A stretch of DNA of 14,171 nucleotides from Paracoccaceae bacterium (GTDB taxonomy: Bacteria > Pseudomonadota > Alphaproteobacteria > Rhodobacterales > Rhodobacteraceae): the NCBI GenBank assembly GCA_029881635.1, contig JAOUMG010000009.1, forward strand, positions 1-14,171. The letters run 5' to 3'. Positions 8,484 to 14,171 of this stretch are shown in pieces; positions within the stretch are counted from its first letter, which is position 1, and every line of letters starts with the position of its first letter. A model generated the notes under the pieces. The model had not been told where the DNA came from and searched no databases. It saw nothing but the letters and a program-made list of their open reading frames with translations. Made by a program: the position numbers and the translations under genes.

Positions 8484-8486
8484 ACG

Positions 8487-9752
8487 ATGCACCGCCGCCT
8501 GATCCTCTGCCTGTTCTTGATGCTGCCAACCTTCGGGTTGGCGGCCGAGGTGGATGTATCGCCGGGCGATGGCGTCTTGGCGGCGGCAATTGCGAATGCC
8601 GCAGACGGGGACATCCTTCGTCTGCGGCCCGGCACCTATCATGCCAATCTGGTGCTTGACCGACCTGTGACCCTCGACGGGGGCGGCATGGCGGTTCTGC
8701 AGGGCGCCGGGGCAGGAAGTGTGGTCAGGGTGACAGGTCCGGATGTCGTGGTGCGCGGGCTGACGATTCAGGGGTCTGGATCATCGCATCAGACCATCGA
8801 CTCGGGCGTTCAGCTGACCAAAACGGCCGACCGCGCCGTGGTCAGCGACAACACGCTGCTTGGCAATCTTTACGGTATTGATGTTCACGGCGCCAAAGAC
8901 GCGCTTGTTTCCGGCAATACCATCCGCGGACGGCAAGATCACCGGATGAATGACCGCGGCAACAGCATCTATGTCTGGAACGCGCCGGGCGCGGTCGTTC
9001 AGAATAACGATATCATGTGGGGGCGTGACGGAATCTTCGTTAACACGTCGAAGAACAACACCTTCCGTGGCAATACCTTCCGCGATCTGCGTTTTGCGGT
9101 TCATTACATGTATGCCAACCGCAGCGAAGTGTCGGGCAACGTCTCAATCGGCAACGATCTTGGCTATGCGATCATGTTCTCTGACCGCGTGAAGGTGGCC
9201 GATAACATCTCGATTGGGGATGATGAACATGGCGTGATGTTGAACTACGCCACAAATTCCGAAATCGCGGGGAATCTTGTGCGCGGGGGCAAGAACCGCT
9301 GCCTATTCATGTACAACGCGCATCGCAACCACGTCGAAGGCAACCGCTTTGAGGGGTGCGATATCGGCATTCACTTCACTGCCGGTTCGGAAAAGAACGA
9401 CGTCACGGGCAATGCTTTCGTCGGCAACCGGACGCAGGTCAAATATGTCTCGACCGACTGGGTTGAATGGTCGGTCGAAGGACGCGGCAATTACTGGAGC
9501 GATTTTGCCGCCTATGACGTGAATGGCGACGGTGTGGCCGACACGCCTTACCGGCCCAATGACAGCATGGATCACATCCTTTGGTCGCAACCAGCGGCCA
9601 AGTTGTTGCTGGGTTCGCCCGCCGTACAACTGGTGAAGTGGTCGCAATCGGCTTTCCCGGCACTGCTGCCGGGCGGTGTCGTCGACACCTATCCATTGCT
9701 GCGCCCCGTCGAAATCAATGTTCCGGACCTGGAGGTCGATCATGCGGGATGA
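8487..9752 (+). CDS. nosD: NosD, periplasmic copper-processing protein
   Basis: A 421-residue periplasmic protein with a Sec signal peptide (about 1-20, ending GLAA). Repeated short units of the parallel beta-helix (CASH/PbH1) type run from about 85 to 320, seen as recurring VSGN, VQNN, FRGN, VEGN and VTGN turns. The C-terminal NYWSDF...DVNGDG...DTPY block (about 335-356) is typical of NosD. NosD works with the NosFY ABC transporter and NosL in assembling the tetranuclear copper-sulfide CuZ centre of NosZ. It starts 3 bases after the nosZ stop with no strong ribosome site, suggesting coupling, and its end overlaps nosF by 11 bases. Confidence 0.95.
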   Translation: MHRRLILCLFLMLPTFGLAAEVDVSPGDGVLAAAIANAADGDILRLRPGTYHANLVLDRPVTLDGGGMAVLQGAGAGSVVRVTGPDVVVRGLTIQGSGSSHQTIDSGVQLTKTADRAVVSDNTLLGNLYGIDVHGAKDALVSGNTIRGRQDHRMNDRGNSIYVWNAPGAVVQNNDIMWGRDGIFVNTSKNNTFRGNTFRDLRFAVHYMYANRSEVSGNVSIGNDLGYAIMFSDRVKVADNISIGDDEHGVMLNYATNSEIAGNLVRGGKNRCLFMYNAHRNHVEGNRFEGCDIGIHFTAGSEKNDVTGNAFVGNRTQVKYVSTDWVEWSVEGRGNYWSDFAAYDVNGDGVADTPYRPNDSMDHILWSQPAAKLLLGSPAVQLVKWSQSAFPALLPGGVVDTYPLLRPVEINVPDLEVDHAG

Positions 9753-10641
9753 TGCATTGAGAATTGAGGGCGTCAGCAAGCAGCGGGGGGCACTGGCGGT
9801 TCTCAGCGATGTATCGCTTGTGGTTCGTCCAGGTGAACGTGTGGCGCTGCTGGGGCATAACGGCGCGGGAAAGTCGACGCTGATGAAGATCGTTCTGGGC
9901 CTCGTGCGGGCCTCCGGCGGCACCATTGCTGTGATGGGGGCCGCACCCGGAACCGTCGCTGCGCGCCGTGCAACGGCTTACCTTCCCGAAGCGGTGGCCT
10001 TTCACAAGGCGCTGACGGGGCGCGAGCAGTTGACGCTATTCGCCAAGCTTTCGGGTGTTTCCAGAACTGTTGTCGCGGCTCTCTTGGAACGTGTTGGCCT
10101 GACCGATGCAGCCGACCGCCGGCTCGGCACTTACTCGAAGGGGATGCGGCAGCGGTTGGGGATGGCGCAGGTTCTTCTGGGCAAGCCAAGTGTGGCGCTG
10201 CTGGATGAACCGACCAGCGGCCTGGACCCGGCATCGCGGCATGAACTCTACGCCATCATCGACGAACTTGCAGCGGCCGGCACCGCCGTCCTGATCGCCA
10301 GCCATGCCCTGACCGAAGTCGAGGCGCGCACCGAACGTATCGCCATCATGAAGGACGGGCGTCTGGTGGCCGATGACACATTGGCGAACCTGTCAGCGCG
10401 CGCGGGCCTGCCAACCCGCATTCGCATCACGGCCACAGACGCAGAAGCGGACCGTGTCGCCGAGGCGCTTGGCGGTACACGGATCAACGGCAGAACCGTG
10501 GATCTTTTGTGCCAGACAAGCGGTAAACTGGACCGCGTGAAGCGGATCATGTCGCTGGGCGATGCGGTCACGGATTTCGACATCTCGCCGCCAAAACTGG
10601 AAGATCTCTACCGCCACTATTCATCGGAGAAACCGCAATGA
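9742..10641 (+). CDS. nosF: NosF, ABC transporter ATPase
   Basis: A 299-residue ABC ATPase. Walker A is GHNGAGKST (38-46), the signature region is YSKGMRQRLG (131-140), Walker B is VALLDEPTSGLDP (151-163), and the switch His is at 188. The Q-loop region reads YLPEAVAF near 80-87, without the usual Gln, as is common in NosF-type proteins. It drives the NosY permease as part of NosDFY, which supplies the periplasm with what is needed for CuZ, probably a sulfur species or copper delivery. The ATG at 9742 has GGAGG 6 bases upstream within the end of nosD; an earlier in-frame ATG at 9676 would give an unlikely extension. It overlaps nosY by ATGA. Confidence 0.96.
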   Translation: MRDDALRIEGVSKQRGALAVLSDVSLVVRPGERVALLGHNGAGKSTLMKIVLGLVRASGGTIAVMGAAPGTVAARRATAYLPEAVAFHKALTGREQLTLFAKLSGVSRTVVAALLERVGLTDAADRRLGTYSKGMRQRLGMAQVLLGKPSVALLDEPTSGLDPASRHELYAIIDELAAAGTAVLIASHALTEVEARTERIAIMKDGRLVADDTLANLSARAGLPTRIRITATDAEADRVAEALGGTRINGRTVDLLCQTSGKLDRVKRIMSLGDAVTDFDISPPKLEDLYRHYSSEKPQ

Positions 10642-11462
10642 TCGGCCGTATCCTTGCCGTCGCCGGAACCGAGTTCCGCATCGCTTTGCGCAACCGCTGG
10701 GTGCTGATGGCAACCCTTATCATGGTACTTTTCGCGCTCGCCCTGACCTTGGCGGGAAGCGCGCCTACCGGTGCGCTCGGGGTTGATATGCTGACCATTG
10801 CGGTTGCCTCAATGACCACGCTCTCGGTCTACCTCTCACCGCTTCTGGCGCTGATGATCTCGTTTGACAGCATCGCGGGCGAGGCGGAACGCGGTGGCCT
10901 TGCGCTGATCCTGTCCTACCCGGTTTCGCGCGCCGAAATCCTTTTGGGAAAGTTCACGGCGCATCTGGCGGCGCTTGCCATTGCAATGGTCATCGGTTTT
11001 GGCGCGGCAGGTCTTGTGACGGCACTTCTCGGGGGCGCTGGGCAGGCAAGCCTGATCGCCCTTTTGCGGCTTGTCCTGACCTCGATCCTGCTTGGCGCGG
11101 TATTCCTGGCACTCGGCTATGCATTATCAGCGATGTCAGGCAGTTCGACAGCCGCCGCGGGCCTTTCCGCAGGGGCCTGGCTGGTCTTTGTCGTGCTCTT
11201 TGATCTTGGCCTGCTCGGGGCCATCGTTTTGGATGGCGGCGGTGTCTTTACCCAACACGTCTTTCCATGGCTGATGACGGCAAATCCGGCCGATGCGCTC
11301 AGGCTTTGGAACATCGGCGCTGCAGACAGCGTCGCGGTGGCATCCGGATTGTCCGGTGCCACAAGCGCCTTGCCCGCTTGGGCTGCCCCGGCCTCGCTGC
11401 TGCTTTGGTTGCCGCTTGGTTTCATCCTTGCACGGCTGTCATTCGGAAGGGTCGAACCATGA
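10638..11462 (+). CDS. nosY: NosY, ABC-2 type membrane permease
   Basis: A 274-residue inner-membrane protein with about six hydrophobic segments (roughly 20-40, 58-78, 107-130, 137-162, 171-198 and 248-266). The cytoplasmic coupling segment SFDSIAGEAERGGLALIL (75-92) followed by SYPVSRAEILLGK (93-105) is conserved in NosY and related ABC-2 permeases. It forms the membrane channel or mechanotransmitter of NosDFY. It overlaps nosF (10638-10641) and nosL (11459-11462) by ATGA, so equal-level coupled translation is likely. Confidence 0.95.
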   Translation: MIGRILAVAGTEFRIALRNRWVLMATLIMVLFALALTLAGSAPTGALGVDMLTIAVASMTTLSVYLSPLLALMISFDSIAGEAERGGLALILSYPVSRAEILLGKFTAHLAALAIAMVIGFGAAGLVTALLGGAGQASLIALLRLVLTSILLGAVFLALGYALSAMSGSSTAAAGLSAGAWLVFVVLFDLGLLGAIVLDGGGVFTQHVFPWLMTANPADALRLWNIGAADSVAVASGLSGATSALPAWAAPASLLLWLPLGFILARLSFGRVEP

Positions 11463-11968
11463 GAAAGATCGCACTATTGCTGCTGCTTGCGGCCTGCAAG
11501 GAAGAGGTGGCCGCCATACCCGACCCCGTCGCGCTGACGGATGAGGCCTTGGGATATTTCTGCCAGATGAACGTATCCGAACATGATGGGCCCAAGGGGC
11601 AGATCCATCTGGCGAACCATCCGCAGCCCCTCTTCTTCGCGCAGGTTCGCGATGTCGTGGCCTATCTCAAAGGGCCGGAGCGCGAGGCTGAAATCGCGGC
11701 GATTTACGTCAGTGACATGGGCGCCGCGCAAAGCTGGGCAGTGCCGGGCACGACAAACTGGATCGATGCCCAGTCGGCCGTTTTCGTGGTCGGCGCCGGG
11801 GTCAGGGGGGGCATGGGCGCGCCCGAGATCGTGCCCTTCGCGGCACCGGAACGCGCCATGGAATTTGTCGAAAGATTCGGCGGAACGGTGATGCCCCTCG
11901 ATGCGATTCCGGATGAGGCGGCAATCGGGCCGGTCGATCTGGATCAACCTCTTGAGGTTCCGGAATGA
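11459..11968 (+). CDS. nosL: NosL, copper(I)-binding lipoprotein
   Basis: A 169-residue outer-periplasmic lipoprotein with a very short signal and lipobox LAAC, lipidated Cys13. A C-x-M motif (Cys35, Met37 in YFCQMNV) is the copper(I) site of NosL. A following H-x-x-PQPLFF segment and the VSDMG block (84-88) are also typical. NosL hands copper to NosD/NosZ during CuZ and CuA maturation. The start at 11459 is fixed by GGAAGGG about 8 bases upstream and the lipoprotein signal; the frame is open well upstream inside nosY, but that part is shadow sequence. It overlaps nosX by ATGA. Confidence 0.94.
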   Translation: MRKIALLLLLAACKEEVAAIPDPVALTDEALGYFCQMNVSEHDGPKGQIHLANHPQPLFFAQVRDVVAYLKGPEREAEIAAIYVSDMGAAQSWAVPGTTNWIDAQSAVFVVGAGVRGGMGAPEIVPFAAPERAMEFVERFGGTVMPLDAIPDEAAIGPVDLDQPLEVPE

Positions 11969-12909
11969 AACGCCACACATCCCGCCGCCGGTTTCTGACG
12001 ATGACCGCCGCATTCGCGGCCCTGCCGACCTTGGCGGTAGCAACCCAGCCCGTCGCGGAATGGCGCGGCACCGCACTTGGGGCAGGGGCTTTTCTGCGTT
12101 TGGTCGGTCTTGACGACAATCAGGCCCGCGACACATTCGCTGCAGTCGAGGCAGAGCTGGCACGGCTTGAAAGTATCTTCAGCCTCTACCAGGAAGGTTC
12201 ATGCCTTTCCCGGCTCAATCATACGGGGCGTCTGGCCGCACCCCCACTTGAGATGTTGGCGCTTCTGACGCTGGCCGGGGCAATCCATGCCAGTACCAAT
12301 GGCGCCTTCGACCCGACGATCCAGCCGCTCTGGGCGCTCTATGCCCGGACAAGGGGACAGGTGCCCGACAAAGGCCTGCTGGATGAGGCACGCGCCCGAA
12401 CCGGCTGGGAAAAGGTGCGGATCACGGCGGCGGAAATTGCCTTCGCCCATCCCGGCATGGCCATCACGCTGAACGGTATCGCACAGGGCTATATCACCGA
12501 CCGCGTGGCCCAATTGCTGCGTGGGCGCGGGTTTGACAACGTTCTTGTGGATATGGGCGAAATTGCGGGGCTTGGGCAGCGTGACGACATGCGCCCGTGG
12601 CACGTTGGTATATCCACCCCCGACGGGCGCATCGTGCGGCGGCTGGCTCTCAGTGACCGGGCCCTGGCGACATCATCGCCCATGGGCACAGTGTTCGACG
12701 ACGACGGCAGTTTTGGCCATATTCTGCACCCGCAGCACGGGGTGCCAAAGGCAGCGCGCGCGCTTGTCTCCGTATCTGCGGATCGCGCGGCTTTGGCGGA
12801 TGCTTTGTCAACGGCCTTCTGCATCATGAACGACGCTGAGGTCGCAACCGCGCTTGAAGCCCATCCAACCGCCCGGCTGGAAATGACGCGAAAACTGGTT
12901 CGGGTGTGA
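11965..12909 (+). CDS. nosX: NosX, ApbE-family FAD:protein FMN transferase
   Basis: A 314-residue periplasmic protein with a Tat signal (SRRRFLT, 6-12). The ApbE fold shows TLNGIAQGYITD (168-179), DMGEIAGLG (196-204), HILHP (252-256) and the metal-site segment DALSTA (279-284). ApbE proteins move FMN from FAD to a Thr in flavoproteins. In nos clusters the target is NosR, whose SGATVT acceptor is intact here. NosX thereby keeps N2O respiration going, and loss usually shows only when a second ApbE is also lost. It is the last gene of the operon. Confidence 0.95.
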   Translation: MKRHTSRRRFLTMTAAFAALPTLAVATQPVAEWRGTALGAGAFLRLVGLDDNQARDTFAAVEAELARLESIFSLYQEGSCLSRLNHTGRLAAPPLEMLALLTLAGAIHASTNGAFDPTIQPLWALYARTRGQVPDKGLLDEARARTGWEKVRITAAEIAFAHPGMAITLNGIAQGYITDRVAQLLRGRGFDNVLVDMGEIAGLGQRDDMRPWHVGISTPDGRIVRRLALSDRALATSSPMGTVFDDDGSFGHILHPQHGVPKAARALVSVSADRAALADALSTAFCIMNDAEVATALEAHPTARLEMTRKLVRV

Positions 12910-12969
12910 CAGGCAGACACGCAAGACTTTCAAGCAACCGAAGGTGGCATTGCGTCGCTTTGGCCATCA

Positions 12970-13035
12970 CTTGCGCCCCCTGATCATTTGTTCGTCGCTT
13001 CACCTGTCCGGCGTCGAGGGGTTTAGGGGCGCAAG
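12970..13035. repeat. Inverted repeat with 10-base arms after nosX
   Basis: CTTGCGCCCC (12970-12979) and GGGGCGCAAG (13026-13035) are exact reverse complements 46 bases apart. The RNA could form a long-looped stem ending the nos transcript, with a modest T-rich stretch (GTTGTCTTTCGCGTTTCT) just after it. Alternatively it is a small mobile or REP-like element or a leftover terminal repeat. Which of these holds cannot be told from one copy. Confidence 0.5.
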
Positions 13036-13128
13036 AAGTTGTCTTTCGCGTTTCTAGTCCGCAGAGATTCCGCTGGAACCTACAAACGCGGGTATGCAAG
13101 CCGAACTTTGTCGTGCCATTAGCTAGAC

Positions 13129-13275
13129 ATGGCAAGAATCAACATCGAGCAGTTTGATCGACTCTCAAGGGCGAAGAAGCTGACGAAGTGCGGCGTGCTG
13201 TTGGGCCACAAAAGTGAGTGCGGTCAGCCCGAGGCTGCGACAGGCCCCTTTGGCGAAGAGGATGCCGCCCTATGA
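13129..13275 (+). CDS. Hypothetical 48-residue protein
   Basis: An ATG-started frame of 48 residues beginning MARINIEQFDRLS. The N-terminal half is basic (Lys/Arg), the C-terminal half acidic, and there are two cysteines at 21 and 31. It has no signal peptide, no membrane segment and no motif I recognise. No good ribosome site precedes the ATG. It lies in the junction between nos and the dctM remnant, so it may be a chance frame or the end piece of a disrupted gene. Confidence 0.25.
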   Translation: MARINIEQFDRLSRAKKLTKCGVLLGHKSECGQPEAATGPFGEEDAAL

Positions 13276-13330
13276 TCGGGGCTATCGCGACCTGCATTCT
13301 TTGGCCCTTTGCCGCTTGTGAAGGGCTAGT

Positions 13331-13552
13331 GAAATCTGGTTTGGTATCTTGATGATTGTCTTGATCGAAATGGCGTTGATCACTCCACCTGTTGGCCTCA
13401 ATCTCTATGTGGTGCAGGGGGCTCGTAATAGCGGCAGGATATCAGAGGTTATGTTGGGGGCGATTCCATATGTTTTCGCAATGTTGCTGATGGCTGCCGC
13501 GCTTATCGCCTTCCCGCAAATTGCACTGATGCTGCCTGACGCCTTACAGTAG
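13331..13552 (+). pseudogene. C-terminal remnant of TRAP large permease (dctM)
   Basis: The frame carries the last 73 residues of a DctM-type TRAP transporter permease, a protein usually about 425 residues long. It includes EIWFGIL followed by the hallmark ITPPVGLNLYVVQG and a final hydrophobic helix. In frame, a TGA at 13319-13321 lies just before the homologous part, and no dctM sequence is found to its left. The only internal starts (TTG 13349, ATG 13352) would make an isolated 66-67 residue tail that cannot transport. It is therefore a truncated remnant. Its stop is 4 bases before pxpB, the usual spacing for a former TRAP-pxp operon. Confidence 0.8.
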
Positions 13553-13556
13553 TCAG

Positions 13557-14171
13557 ATGCTGGACAATGACACCGCCAAATGGCCGAAACTCAAAACCGC
13601 CGGATATGACGGGTTTCTGGTCAGCTTTGGCGATCAGTTAAGTGAAGGCGCCAATCGGGCTGCCTTGGCGTTTCGAAATGCCGTCGATCGCGCGAATTGG
13701 CCAGCGGTTCAGGAAACCTCAACGTCGCTGGTGTCCACATATCTGCGCTTTGACCCCTTGGCTTTGGACCACAACGCGATGCGAAAGGCACTGGCTGAAC
13801 TGGCGGCGGATCGCGATTGGTTCAGCGCGGAATTGCCGCAAGGCCGGAGGTTTTGGCGGGTACCGACCGTCTATGCCGCCGATTTCGCGCCGCAACTGGA
13901 CGAGGCCGCAAAGGCCGCTGGTCTGACCACCCCAGAAGCCATCGCATCGATTTCGACAGCGCGTGTGCGCGTGCAAACCATAGGCTTCGCGCCGGGGATG
14001 CCTTACTTGGGTGAACTGCCTGACACATGGAACATCCCCCGCCAGAAGACGCTTAATGCACAAACCCCGGCAGGTGGCCTATGCGTGGCCATCCGTCAGC
14101 TGGTGCTTTTTCCCGTGGCCACGCCGACTGGCTGGCGGCACATCGGACAAACCGCGTTCCGGCTTTTTCGC
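13557..14171 (+). CDS. pxpB: 5-oxoprolinase subunit B (KipI/allophanate hydrolase 1 family), partial
   Basis: An open frame of 205 codons that runs off the right edge; the family is usually about 220-245 residues, so only the end is missing. The hallmark block is GFAPGMPYLGELP (about 143-155), followed by PRQKT, TPAGG, VLFPVATPTGWRHIGQT and FRLF. PxpB forms the 5-oxoprolinase complex with PxpC and PxpA and hydrolyses 5-oxoproline to glutamate with ATP; related KipI proteins regulate sporulation kinase A in Bacillus. The ATG at 13557 is 4 bases after the dctM remnant, with no strong ribosome site. Since its original upstream operon is cut off, its expression here may depend on readthrough from nos. 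The assignment to PxpB rather than another family member is likely, not proven. Confidence 0.8.
   Translation, partial: MLDNDTAKWPKLKTAGYDGFLVSFGDQLSEGANRAALAFRNAVDRANWPAVQETSTSLVSTYLRFDPLALDHNAMRKALAELAADRDWFSAELPQGRRFWRVPTVYAADFAPQLDEAAKAAGLTTPEAIASISTARVRVQTIGFAPGMPYLGELPDTWNIPRQKTLNAQTPAGGLCVAIRQLVLFPVATPTGWRHIGQTAFRLFR

Larger units (their letters stand above)
12910..13324. other. Post-nosX junction without a recognised gene
   Basis: This stretch of about 415 bases separates nosX from a broken dctM. It holds the inverted repeat at 12970-13035 and the 48-codon frame at 13129-13275. A further 26-codon frame (13272-13352) overlaps the latter by ATGA. A minus-strand frame reaching into nosX looks like a shadow. 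Nothing matches a transposase that I recognise. Confidence 0.5.

Noticed and set aside
7866..8642. 258-codon minus-strand frame opposite nosZ/nosD
   Set aside because: His-rich composition comes from antisense of coding sequence, not from a metal-binding protein.
9819..9996. Missing Q-loop glutamine in NosF as a defect
   Set aside because: YLPE-type Q-loops are common in NosF-like ATPases and all other ATPase motifs are intact.
12824..13135. 103-codon minus-strand frame running from the nosX junction into nosX
   Set aside because: It ends antisense within nosX, has no ribosome site of note and matches no family I know.
12910..13324. Integron attC site or insertion sequence end
   Set aside because: The arms do not match attC core sites and no transposase fragment or target duplication can be seen.

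Overview
The window is an alphaproteobacterial, probably Rhodobacteraceae-like, denitrification locus. It carries the last step of denitrification, reduction of N2O to N2. The clade I (Tat-exported) nosRZDFYLX order, a pseudoazurin, an NnrR/Dnr-type Crp/Fnr regulator and a downstream TRAP-transporter/5-oxoprolinase segment all fit that group. The taxonomic call is inference from gene content and order; no rRNA or tRNA gene is present.

Left part, minus strand (34-2841). A VWA (CoxE-like) protein and a MoxR-type AAA+ ATPase (CoxD/NorQ-like) form a tight two-gene unit, with the ATPase first. A pseudoazurin lies 228 bases upstream of them. Pseudoazurin is a periplasmic blue copper protein that can donate electrons to nitrous oxide and nitrite reductases. 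A plus-strand Crp/Fnr regulator (2970-3665) diverges from it. The regulator ends convergently with a small minus-strand DUF1858 redox-disulfide protein (3692-3925), with a perfect hairpin between the two genes.

Centre, plus strand (4370-12909). nosR, nosZ, nosD, nosF, nosY, nosL and nosX form one operon with gaps of 1-3 bases or overlaps of 4-11 bases. NosR is the membrane flavo-iron-sulfur electron-transfer protein. NosZ is the CuA/CuZ reductase. NosDFY is the periplasmic beta-helix protein with its ABC transporter and NosL is a copper(I) lipoprotein; together they build CuZ. NosX (ApbE family) attaches FMN to NosR. Four TTG-N8-CAA sites, matching the outer half-sites of FNR/NnrR/Dnr boxes, lie in the two divergent spacers. 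They suggest that pseudoazurin, the regulator, the DUF1858 gene and nos are one NO/low-oxygen regulon.

Right part (12910-14171). After nosX comes about 420 bases of non-nos sequence with a long-armed inverted repeat and a 48-codon ORF of unknown identity. Then comes the C-terminal remnant of a TRAP transporter large permease (dctM), cut off at its 5' side, followed at once by a pxpB/kipI-type gene that runs off the window. This looks like the scar where the nos segment, or a deletion, joined a former TRAP-pxp operon.

No insertion sequence, CRISPR array or clearly new system was found. The most interesting lead is the CoxDE-like MoxR/VWA pair beside the nos genes, because both CO dehydrogenase and NosZ need copper-sulfur centres to be assembled.
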